Positions 45,367 through 51,929 of a DNA stretch of 60,050 nt are shown here, in pieces. Position 1 is the stretch's first letter, and every line of letters begins with the position of its first letter. Source of the DNA: an uncultured Campylobacter sp. Lineage in GTDB: Bacteria; Campylobacterota; Campylobacteria; Campylobacterales; Campylobacteraceae. The notes beneath the pieces were generated by a model. That model was given only the letters and a program-made list of their open reading frames with translations. It ran no database searches and was not told the origin of the DNA. The stretch covers positions 1-60,050 of the forward strand of contig NZ_CALIAV010000019.1 in the NCBI RefSeq assembly GCF_938045625.1, read 5' to 3'. The position numbers and the translations under genes were made by a program.

Positions 45367-45558
45367 ATGTCAAGAGTATGTGCAATAACAGGTAAAGGTC
45401 CGATGGTAGGCAACAACGTCAGCCACGCGAAAAATAGAACAAAAAGAAGGTTTTTACCAAACCTAAGAACCATCCGCGTTACGCTAGAGGACGGCACTAC
45501 GAGAAAGATCAAAGTAGCTGCTTCTACGCTAAGAACGATGAGAAAACAGTCACGCTAA
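45367..45558 (+). CDS. rpmB: 50S ribosomal protein L28
   Basis: A 63-aa ribosomal protein. It starts MSRVCAITGKGPMVGNNVSHAKNRTKRRFLPNL, the L28 signature, and ends with the basic RTMRKQSR. A promoter with GATAAAAT near 45327 and AAGGAAAC before ATG fit high expression. It is divergent from the STAS/CheX-like gene and lies 21 bp before the potassium channel gene. Confidence 0.98.
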   Translation: MSRVCAITGKGPMVGNNVSHAKNRTKRRFLPNLRTIRVTLEDGTTRKIKVAASTLRTMRKQSR

Positions 45559-45579
45559 ATTTACCGCAAATTTGAGGAG

Positions 45580-46710
45580 TTGTCTTTGTTTAGAAAGATT
45601 TTAAAATTCCTCAACTGGTCAAGTTCCGCCAAACCTCAAATTAGTCTTAATACCGAACTTTACGAACAACTTCGCCCGTTTCGCTTACCGCTCATCTTAG
45701 TCGTTTTGATGATGATGGTCGGAGCTATGGGCTATGTCACGATCGATAATTTTAGCCTGATAGACGCGATTTATCAGGCTGGTATGACTTTTACGACCGT
45801 CGGTTTTACCGAGGTCGCACCTATTTCTCCGGCCGGCCGGATTTTTACTATCACTTTTATTTTGCTAGGCTTTGCTGTTTTTACGTTTTCTACGGGTTTG
45901 ATGCTCGAAGTTTTCAAAAAAGGCGCGCTCGTAGCGATCATAAAGGAAAGACGAATGTTATATAAAATCGCAAGGTTGAAAAACCACTTTGTCATCTGCT
46001 ATCACAACCAATACACAATGGAATTAAGCCGCGAATTTAGGGAAAATCATATTCCTTTCATCGTCATTGATCCGCGCGAGGATCTGCCAGAAATCGCGGA
46101 AAAATACAAGTATCCATACTATATCGTCTCTCAGCCCCACACGCAAACTGCGATTTTAAAGACGCATTTTTCAAGCGCAAAAGGCATGATCACGCTAAGT
46201 CCAAACATCGCCGATAACATCGCCCTTATCGCCACCGCGAGGCTATATGAAAAAGAGATCGGGCGCAAAAATCCTTATTTTATAATGACAAACTCTGATA
46301 ATCAAGACGATACCGAGCGCCTAAAAAAGCTCGGAGCAAACAGCGTCGTGAGCCCGTCAAAGCTCGTAGCTCAGCGCCTTAGCGCGATGAGCGTACGTCC
46401 GGATATGGAAAATTTGCTCGAACAGTTTTTGTATAAGCAAGACTCGCCGATCGACATAGAGGAGATATTGGTGCCTGATTATTCGTGGGTGCGCTTTAAA
46501 CGCCTAAAAGAAACTAACCTGCGAAACATAACAAACGCCGACGTCGTTGGCATCAAAGACGTAAATAACAAATTTATTCCGATGCCAAAGGGCGATACGC
46601 TAATCGGCACTGGCACGAAGCTACTAGTCATCGGCACTGGCGAGTCGATACGCCTAACCAAACGCGTCATAAAAAGCAAGCATAAGCCAGAAGAGCTAAA
46701 GTACGTTTAA
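45580..46710 (+). CDS. Potassium channel protein with RCK (TrkA-N) domain
   Basis: A 376-aa inner-membrane channel. Two TM helices (about 37-55 and 86-105) flank a pore loop with the filter TVGF at 73-76 in MTFTTVGFTEVAP. The cytoplasmic part is an RCK domain: FVICYHNQYTMELSREF, IVIDPREDLPEIAEKY, KGMITLSPNIADNIALIATAR, and a TrkA-C-like C terminus (TLIGTGTKLLVIGTGESI). The filter has Phe where most K+ channels have Tyr and Thr where Gly is usual. Start is TTG with GAGGAG in front; a C. jejuni counterpart lies next to rpmB. Confidence 0.9.
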   Translation: MSLFRKILKFLNWSSSAKPQISLNTELYEQLRPFRLPLILVVLMMMVGAMGYVTIDNFSLIDAIYQAGMTFTTVGFTEVAPISPAGRIFTITFILLGFAVFTFSTGLMLEVFKKGALVAIIKERRMLYKIARLKNHFVICYHNQYTMELSREFRENHIPFIVIDPREDLPEIAEKYKYPYYIVSQPHTQTAILKTHFSSAKGMITLSPNIADNIALIATARLYEKEIGRKNPYFIMTNSDNQDDTERLKKLGANSVVSPSKLVAQRLSAMSVRPDMENLLEQFLYKQDSPIDIEEILVPDYSWVRFKRLKETNLRNITNADVVGIKDVNNKFIPMPKGDTLIGTGTKLLVIGTGESIRLTKRVIKSKHKPEELKYV

Positions 46711-46933
46711 ATTTGAGCTTTTTGTGTGACTTGTTCTGCTTAAATTTGTATCAAGCAATCACTTCAAATTTGACGCAAAATAATTCGTCGGCGCAATAAA
46801 ATTTGATAAATTTAAGCTTGACGTAGGCTAGGTAAATTTTGCCAAATCACCCAGATACGGCGCCTTTTTAACCCGCTCTTAAAATAATATTCGCTAAAAT
46901 TAAATTAAAATTTAATCTATCAAAGGAGCAAAT

Positions 46934-47158
46934 ATGTTTCATGAAGACAGAGAGCTTATAACTAAGCTAAAAGGCACGAATGCGAGATTTACGTCGCTTT
47001 TCGACAAACACAACGACTTAGACGAAAAGATCGCCGAGATGCAAAAAGGCAATGTCTATAACGATGCCGAAGTGGATGCTCTAAAACGCGAAAAACTCAG
47101 ATTAAAAGACGAAATTTACGCCTTTTTAGCCGAATATAAAAAGGAAAATAATCTTTGA
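46934..47158 (+). CDS. DUF465 (YdcH-type) small protein
   Basis: A 74-aa soluble, mainly helical protein with high charge. The pattern FHEDRELITKLKGTNARFTSLFDKHNDLDEKI, then VDALKREKLRLKDEIYAFL matches DUF465, whose members form a small helical hairpin. Function is unknown. AAAGGAGC precedes ATG, with TAAAAT-type -10 sequences about 35 bp upstream. Confidence 0.9.
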   Translation: MFHEDRELITKLKGTNARFTSLFDKHNDLDEKIAEMQKGNVYNDAEVDALKREKLRLKDEIYAFLAEYKKENNL

Positions 47159-47167
47159 CTTATCCGC

Positions 47168-47193
47168 GGCGGACGATTTGTTCCGCCATTTTC
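47168..47193 (+). terminator. Probable terminator of the DUF465 gene
   Basis: GGCGGA (47168-47173) pairs with TCCGCC (47182-47187) around an eight-base loop, 9 bp after the stop codon, followed by ATTTTCTG. The stem is short but GC-rich. Confidence 0.45.
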
Positions 47194-47312
47194 TGCCTCA
47201 AATTCTTGTCTTTGATTAGCTGTAAATCGCGCCGAATTTAACTCAAAACCAAGCCGTAAAATCACCGTAAAACATTAAATTTTACGTAAAACTGTAAAAA
47301 TTTACAACACAA

Positions 47313-47390
47313 CTACGTCGAAATCTTTTTTAGTACCCAAAAGACCGCCGTTCCAATGCATAAAATAATAATCGCCCAAATATAATCCAT
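47313..47390 (-). CDS. Candidate 25-aa single-span membrane peptide
   Basis: Too short for length-filtered gene finding. The 26-codon ORF encodes one hydrophobic helix (residues 4-19, IWAIIILCIGTAVFWV) preceded by MDY and followed by the basic tail LKKIST, fitting an inner-membrane peptide with the C terminus in the cytoplasm. A TATAAT on the minus strand lies 47 bp upstream of ATG, and AGGTAAG is a weak ribosome binding site. It sits in the 367-bp gap between the DUF465 gene and ppk, reading away from ppk. Function unknown; only conservation would prove it. Confidence 0.5.
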   Translation of the reverse strand: MDYIWAIIILCIGTAVFWVLKKIST

Positions 47391-47437
47391 CTTATTTTCT
47401 TACCTATTTTTGCCGAAGCTTAATTTATTTTTTGTTT

Positions 47438-47445
47438 ATTATAAT
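47438..47445. promoter_or_regulatory. Shared divergent -10 element (ATTATAAT)
   Basis: The palindrome ATTATAAT offers a perfect TATAAT on both strands. The minus-strand copy (47438-47443) would drive the 25-aa peptide gene; the plus-strand copy (47440-47445) lies 80 bp upstream of ppk. A second plus-strand candidate, GTTAAAATTTATAA near 47495, is closer to ppk. Confidence 0.45.
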
Positions 47446-47525
47446 GCAAATTTGCGACTTTTTGTAAAGGCCGTGATTTAAGAGAAAATTTGTTAAAATT
47501 TATAAAAGTTTAAAAAGGATGGAAA

Positions 47526-49619
47526 ATGGATGAAACAAAGAGCATTTTTATCAACCGCGAGCTTAGCTGGTTGCGCTTTAACTCGCGCGTTTTAGCCCAA
47601 TGCGAAAAGGCTTTACCGCCGCTTGAAAAGCTAAAATTTATCGCGATTTATATGACGAATTTGGATGAATTTTATATGATCCGCATTGCAGGGCTTAAGC
47701 AGCTTTTTGCCGCAGGGGTCGCAGCTAGCGGTAGCGACGGCATGAGTCCGCTCGAGCAGTTAAGAGAGATCAGAAAATACATCAAAGACGAACTCGTGCT
47801 CGTGGAAAAACATTATAAAGACGCGCTAAAAGAACTCGCGCAAAACGGGCTTTTTATGAAAAATTACGACGAAATTTCGCCCGAACTTCGCGCCAAATGC
47901 GACGAGTATTTTTTCTCAAACATCTTGCCTGTCATCGTGCCTATAGCGGTTGATGCCACGCATCCGTACCCGCATCTAAATAACCTCAGCTTTAGCCTAG
48001 CCGTCAAGCTTGCCGACGCGGATAGTCCTGAGATCATAAAATTTGGCATGATACGCATCTCGCGCGTTTTGCCGAGATTTTTTCAGGCTAGCGACAACGT
48101 CTACGTGCCGATAGAAACGATCGTGCACCGCCACGCGGAGGAGATTTTCCCGGGTTACAAGCTGCTTAGCTCGGCTGCTTTTAGGGTTACCAGGAACGCC
48201 GACATCGTCATCGAGGAAGAAGAGGCGGATGATTTCATGATGATCCTCGAGCAGGGACTTAAGCTGCGCCGAAAAGGCGCCTTTGTGCGCATGCAGATAC
48301 AAAAGGACGCCGATGCCGAGATAGTCGAGTTTCTAAACTCACACATGAAGATTTTTTACAAGGACATTTACGAGTACACCGTCCCGCTCACGCTAAATTC
48401 GCTCTGGCAAATCGTGGGAAATAAAGAATTCTCGCACCTTTGCCTGCCGCCGTACGCGCCAAAGACTCTGCCGCCTTTTAGTAGCCATCTCTCGATGTTT
48501 GACGTCATCGACAAAGAAGACGTGCTAGTCGTGCATCCATATGAGAGCTTTGATCCCGTCGTGCAGTTTATCAGGGAGGCGAGCAAAGATCCGCGCGTTA
48601 TCTCGATCCGCATGACGCTCTACCGCGTCGATAAAAACTCGCCTATCATCCAAGCTCTCATCGACGCCGCGAACGACGGCAAGCAGGTAACCGTTATGGT
48701 CGAGCTAAAGGCGAGGTTTGATGAGGAAAATAACCTGCACTGGGCGAAGGCTCTAGAGGACGCCGGCGCACACGTGATATACGGCATCACGGGCTTTAAG
48801 GTGCACGCAAAAGTGAGCCAAGTCATACGCCAAGAGGGCGGCAAACTCAAATTTTACATGCATCTCTCCACGGGCAACTACAACGGCGGCTCGGCTAAAA
48901 TTTACACCGATGTGAGCTATTTTACGAGCAGGGCGGAGTTTGCGAGCGATACGACGACGTTTTTTCACATACTTTCGGGCTTTTCTAAAAACCGCCGCTT
49001 GCAGACGCTTTCTATGTCGCCGATGCAGATAAAAGAGCGCGTGCTAGATATGATAAAGGCCGAGACCGCACACGGCGAGCAGGGTAGGATCGTAGCGAAG
49101 ATGAACGCGCTAGTAGATAGCGACATCGTGGACGCGCTGGTAAGAGCTAGTAGCGTGGGCGTAAAGATCGATCTCATCGTGCGCGGCATCTGCTGCGTGC
49201 GTCCGGGCGTGAAAGGCCTAAGCGAAAATATCCGCGTGAGATCGCTCATCGGCAAATACCTTGAGCACGCGAGGATATTTTATTTTAGGCACGCCGAGCC
49301 TCAAATTTACATCGCCTCCGCCGACTGGATGCCGCGAAATCTCGAGCGCCGCCTAGAGCTCATGACGCCGATAATCGATAAAAATTTACAAGAGCGCTTG
49401 CTCGAGTTTTTGCGATTGCAGCTTAGCGATAACGAGCTGGCGTTTGAGCTACAAAATAGCGGCGAATATGCCAAAGTAAGGCCAAAAGAGGGCGACGCGC
49501 GCATAAACTCGCAAGAGGTGCTCGAGGAGTACGTGAGCGGGATATATAAGGCGACGAAAAAGGATACCGATAAGGGCAAGAGCGAGCAGATGGTGGCGAA
49601 ACTGCTAAAAGAAAGTTGA
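47526..49619 (+). CDS. ppk: Polyphosphate kinase 1
   Basis: A 697-aa enzyme making inorganic polyphosphate from ATP; in Campylobacter it supports stress survival. The N-terminal INRELSWLRFNSRVLAQ domain, the head domain, and two catalytic PLD-like domains are present. The autophosphorylated His is in GFKVHAKVSQVI, and the ELKARFDEENNLHWA stretch binds ATP phosphates; STGNYN and IASADWMPRNLERR are conserved C-terminal motifs. AAAAGGATGG precedes ATG. A repeat element begins directly after the stop. Confidence 0.97.
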   Translation: MDETKSIFINRELSWLRFNSRVLAQCEKALPPLEKLKFIAIYMTNLDEFYMIRIAGLKQLFAAGVAASGSDGMSPLEQLREIRKYIKDELVLVEKHYKDALKELAQNGLFMKNYDEISPELRAKCDEYFFSNILPVIVPIAVDATHPYPHLNNLSFSLAVKLADADSPEIIKFGMIRISRVLPRFFQASDNVYVPIETIVHRHAEEIFPGYKLLSSAAFRVTRNADIVIEEEEADDFMMILEQGLKLRRKGAFVRMQIQKDADAEIVEFLNSHMKIFYKDIYEYTVPLTLNSLWQIVGNKEFSHLCLPPYAPKTLPPFSSHLSMFDVIDKEDVLVVHPYESFDPVVQFIREASKDPRVISIRMTLYRVDKNSPIIQALIDAANDGKQVTVMVELKARFDEENNLHWAKALEDAGAHVIYGITGFKVHAKVSQVIRQEGGKLKFYMHLSTGNYNGGSAKIYTDVSYFTSRAEFASDTTTFFHILSGFSKNRRLQTLSMSPMQIKERVLDMIKAETAHGEQGRIVAKMNALVDSDIVDALVRASSVGVKIDLIVRGICCVRPGVKGLSENIRVRSLIGKYLEHARIFYFRHAEPQIYIASADWMPRNLERRLELMTPIIDKNLQERLLEFLRLQLSDNELAFELQNSGEYAKVRPKEGDARINSQEVLEEYVSGIYKATKKDTDKGKSEQMVAKLLKES

Positions 49620-49831
49620 GCGGCTCGTCTTTTTGCTCTATACTTCGTTGCTTGTAAATTCGGCTCGGTCATTACCTATATGGTAACTCCCGTCGCCAAA
49701 TTTAAAAGCGCCTCGTCTAGAACAAAAATACTTCGCCTTATCGTTTTACATTCAAATTTGAAGTCAAATTCGCAAATTTCGACTTCAAATTTTACTCGCC
49801 GAGGCCCGCACCTTGATGCTGCTAAAATTTG
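49620..49831 (+). repeat. Post-stop repeat, copy A (after ppk)
   Basis: A modular repeat that starts 2-3 bases after the ppk stop codon. Modules in order: CTCGTCTTTTTGCTC with ATACTTCGTTGC (49624-49651), TTCGGCTCGGTCATTACC (49659-49676), GCCTCGTCTAGAACAAAAAT with ACTTCGCCTTATCGTTTTA (49710-49748), TTCAAATTTGAAGTCAAATT (49751-49770), and TTTTACTCGCCGAGGCCCGC (49790-49809) running on to AAATTT. Copy B after uvrB has all modules; copy D after the DUF4272 gene has the first three. The rest of the 330-bp gap up to argO holds AAATTT-rich sequence and no gene. Confidence 0.75.
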
Positions 49832-49948
49832 ACTCACAAATTTACAGAAATCTCCGCATGCCGCAAATTTTACTTCGCTAAACTTTTGTTGTACGCATTT
49901 TGGCTAAAATTTAGAAAATACAAAAGCACGCCAAATTTAAGGGATAAA

Positions 49949-50560
49949 ATGAACTCTTTCAATGCCTTTTTCTCTGGTTTTCCTCTTGGGCTCTCGCTGA
50001 TTTTACCCATCGGAGCTCAAAATGCCTTCGTGCTAAAACAAGGCATCAAAAAACAGCATGTTTTTCTAGTTTGCGCTATCTGCGCGCTTAGCGACGCCGC
50101 GCTGATCTTTGCGGGCGTATCGGGGTTTGGCTACGTGGTTGAGCGCTACCATATCATCAAAACCGCCGCACTTTGGGGTGGATTTGTATTTTTGAGCATT
50201 TACGGGCTGCGTAGCCTTTATAGCGCGTTTAGCGCATCGCATGCTCTAGCAGCCGGCGGTGAGGAGACGCACGGAGCGGTAAAAACGGCACTTCTAACGC
50301 TAGCTTTTACGTGGTTAAATCCGCACGTATATCTTGACACGGTCGTGCTTCTTGGCTCGGTTTCTACGAAATTTGGCGAGAGTGCGGGACTCTTTGGTGT
50401 GGGCGCGATGTGCGCGTCGTTTGCGTTTTTCTTTTTGCTCGGATACGGAGCTAGATTTTTGGCGCCGCTGTTTCAAAAGCCCGCTGCATGGAAAATTTTG
50501 GAGTTTTTCGTCGGCATCACCATGATAGCGCTTGGCGTGATGTTAGTAATCGGCGAGTGA
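49949..50560 (+). CDS. LysE/ArgO-family amino-acid exporter
   Basis: A 203-aa inner-membrane exporter with about six TM helices. The N-terminal FSGFPLGLSLILPIGAQNAFVLKQGIKKQHVF is the LysE/ArgO signature, and FTWLNPHVYLDTVVLLGSVS is the second conserved stretch with its Asn-Pro. I chose the ATG at 49949 (with AAGGGATAAA before it) over one 40 codons upstream, because the extra residues are not family-like. Basic amino acids such as Arg or Lys are the likely substrate. It and the next gene lie between two related repeat copies. Confidence 0.9.
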   Translation: MNSFNAFFSGFPLGLSLILPIGAQNAFVLKQGIKKQHVFLVCAICALSDAALIFAGVSGFGYVVERYHIIKTAALWGGFVFLSIYGLRSLYSAFSASHALAAGGEETHGAVKTALLTLAFTWLNPHVYLDTVVLLGSVSTKFGESAGLFGVGAMCASFAFFFLLGYGARFLAPLFQKPAAWKILEFFVGITMIALGVMLVIGE

Positions 50561-50668
50561 GGGCGTTTAAATTTAATGATCAAATTTATGTAGTTTTGGT
50601 ACGCTGTTTTTATGCCCCGTTGGCTAAACTTTGCTAAAATTTAAGTAAATTTACAAGAAAAGGAAAAG

Positions 50669-51361
50669 ATGAACGACCAAATTTACCTCATCGGCGACAT
50701 TCACGGCTGCTATAAAACCCTTTGCGCCCTGATAGATCGCTTGCCGCGCGGCGCCGATTCTAAAATTTGCTTCGTCGGCGATCTGATAGACCGTGGCGAG
50801 GGGAGTTTTGAGGTCGTGCAGCTAGCGATGCGGCGCGATTACGCGGCCGTGATGGGCAATCACGAGTACCGTCTTTTGCAACACAAAGACGCATTTTTAC
50901 GCGGCGAAACGCCTAGCGATCCGCGCTGGTTTTACCTAAACGGCGGCGCGCAGACTTTCGCCTCCTACGCCAAAGCTAGCCGCGCGGAAAAGCTCGCGCA
51001 TATAGAGTTTTTATCAAATTTACCGCTTTACTTGGAGTTTGCCGAGTTTAAAAACGCACAAGGCAGGCGGCTCGTCGCGTCGCATTCGGCGATTGGGCGG
51101 ATGTGGCCGCTGCGTAACTCGGACGGCGATAGTGCGGCGGAGTTTAGGCGGCATGTGCTTTGCGGCAGAGGCGATTTTAGCCAAAACGAAGGCGTCTTTA
51201 ACGTCTACGGCCATACGCCGATCGCTGGGCCCGATATCACGGAATTTAGCGCAAATATCGACACGGGCTGCGTTTATAAGCATGATTTCGGCCGTCTTTG
51301 CGCACTCGAGTTTCCGAGCATGCGAGTCTTTTTGCAGGAAAATATCGAGGACGGCGGGTGA
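50669..51361 (+). CDS. PPP-family metallophosphatase (Ser/Thr phosphatase-like)
   Basis: A 230-aa phosphatase with the full PPP signature: GDIHGC at residues 8-13, GDLIDRG near 38-44, GNHE near 66-69, a conserved His in VASHSAIGR, and GHTPI near the C terminus. It belongs to the bacterial PrpA/PrpB or diadenosine tetraphosphatase group; which substrate it uses (phosphoprotein or Ap4A) is not clear from sequence. AAAAGGAAAAG precedes ATG. Its gap to argO is 108 bp. Confidence 0.88.
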   Translation: MNDQIYLIGDIHGCYKTLCALIDRLPRGADSKICFVGDLIDRGEGSFEVVQLAMRRDYAAVMGNHEYRLLQHKDAFLRGETPSDPRWFYLNGGAQTFASYAKASRAEKLAHIEFLSNLPLYLEFAEFKNAQGRRLVASHSAIGRMWPLRNSDGDSAAEFRRHVLCGRGDFSQNEGVFNVYGHTPIAGPDITEFSANIDTGCVYKHDFGRLCALEFPSMRVFLQENIEDGG

Positions 51362-51400
51362 TTCTAGTAAAATTTGAGGCTAAATTTGACTAGAATTTGA

Positions 51401-51441
51401 AATTTACACGCCGAGACCCGCACTTTGAAAATGCTAAATTT
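51401..51441 (+). repeat. Repeat distal module, copy C
   Basis: The stretch CACGCCGAGACCCGCACTTT and the following ATGCTAAATTT match the distal module of copies A (49790-49831) and B (51711-51753, inverted) at most positions. It begins 40 bp after the phosphatase stop codon. With the module of copy B it forms an inverted pair that brackets about 270 bp. Confidence 0.7.
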
Positions 51442-51471
51442 GGTTTGGTTTTGTAGGCTGGATCTCTTTGA

Positions 51472-51503
51472 GTAAAAAACAACCGTTTGAGGTTGTTTTT
51501 TAC
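51472..51503. terminator. Perfect 13-bp hairpin, terminator-like
   Basis: GTAAAAAACAACC (51472-51484) and GGTTGTTTTTTAC (51491-51503) are exact complements around a six-base loop. The T run sits inside the right arm, an arrangement that works as a terminator on both strands. It probably ends the phosphatase transcript on the plus strand. Confidence 0.65.
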
Positions 51504-51510
51504 TTTGTTG

Positions 51511-51628
51511 TAAAGGGGGTGGGGGCTTGAATTACGCTCTGCTTTGCAGTTGCGAGGCAAAGCCGAAGCAAAAGAGCTCCCCACCCCCTTTAATCCCCCA
51601 CCCCCTACGACGCTTTTCTTCGTAGGGG
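51511..51628. repeat. G-rich inverted repeat with nested hairpins and quadruplex motif
   Basis: TAAAGGGGGTGGGG (51511-51524) is exactly complementary to 51579-51592. Inside it GCTTTGC (51541-51547) pairs with GCAAAGC (51557-51563). Just beyond, CCCCTACGA (51602-51610) pairs with TCGTAGGGG (51620-51628). On the minus strand 51579-51605 reads G5-T-G5-ATTAAA-G5-T-G4, a classical four-tract quadruplex motif. No ORF here is convincing. It lies between the inverted copies C and B of the distal repeat module. Confidence 0.7.
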
Positions 51629-51710
51629 CAACTTGTTGCCATCTTGTAACGAGCGAAGCGAAGTTAAGAGTGGCGACACAGCTTTGCTTGCGCAAAGCGT
51701 CGCGAGTACT

Positions 51711-51922
51711 ATAAATTTGATGTTTTCAGGGTGCGGGTCTCGGTGGGTAAAATTTAAAACCAGATTTTTACAAAATTTGACTTCAAATTTAAATACAAAA
51801 CGATAAAGCGAAGCATTTTTTCGTCAGACGAGGCAGCGGCGAGCGAGGCGAGGGAGCGGACTAGTCGTCCGTGACCGAAGCCGACTGAGCCGGTAACGAA
51901 GTATGGCGGAAAAAGACAAGCC
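51711..51922 (-). repeat. Post-stop repeat, copy B (after uvrB)
   Basis: Read on the minus strand from the uvrB stop this copy has: GGCTTGTCTTTTTCCGCC and ATACTTCGTTACCGGCTCAG (51922-51884), GCCTCGTCTGACGAAAAAA with TGCTTCGCTTTATCGTTTT (51834-51797), AAATTTGAAGTCAAATTTTG (51790-51771), then TTACCCACCGAGACCCGCAC (51749-51730) and CATCAAATTT (51720-51711). The module order and orientation relative to the preceding gene are the same as in copy A. An extra GC-rich stretch (51840-51880) separates the first two blocks and contains GGACGACTAGTCC, a short palindrome. Confidence 0.75.
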
Positions 51923-51929
51923 GTCAAAT

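Noticed and set aside
51511..51628. CRISPR-like or tRNA-like structure
   Set aside because: The repeats are inverted and not regularly spaced, and no cloverleaf with an anticodon or acceptor end can be drawn.
51390..51695. 101-codon minus-strand ORF over the repeat region
   Set aside because: It runs through the inverted repeats and quadruplex motif, which dictate its sequence (poly-Gly stretch); no ribosome binding site.
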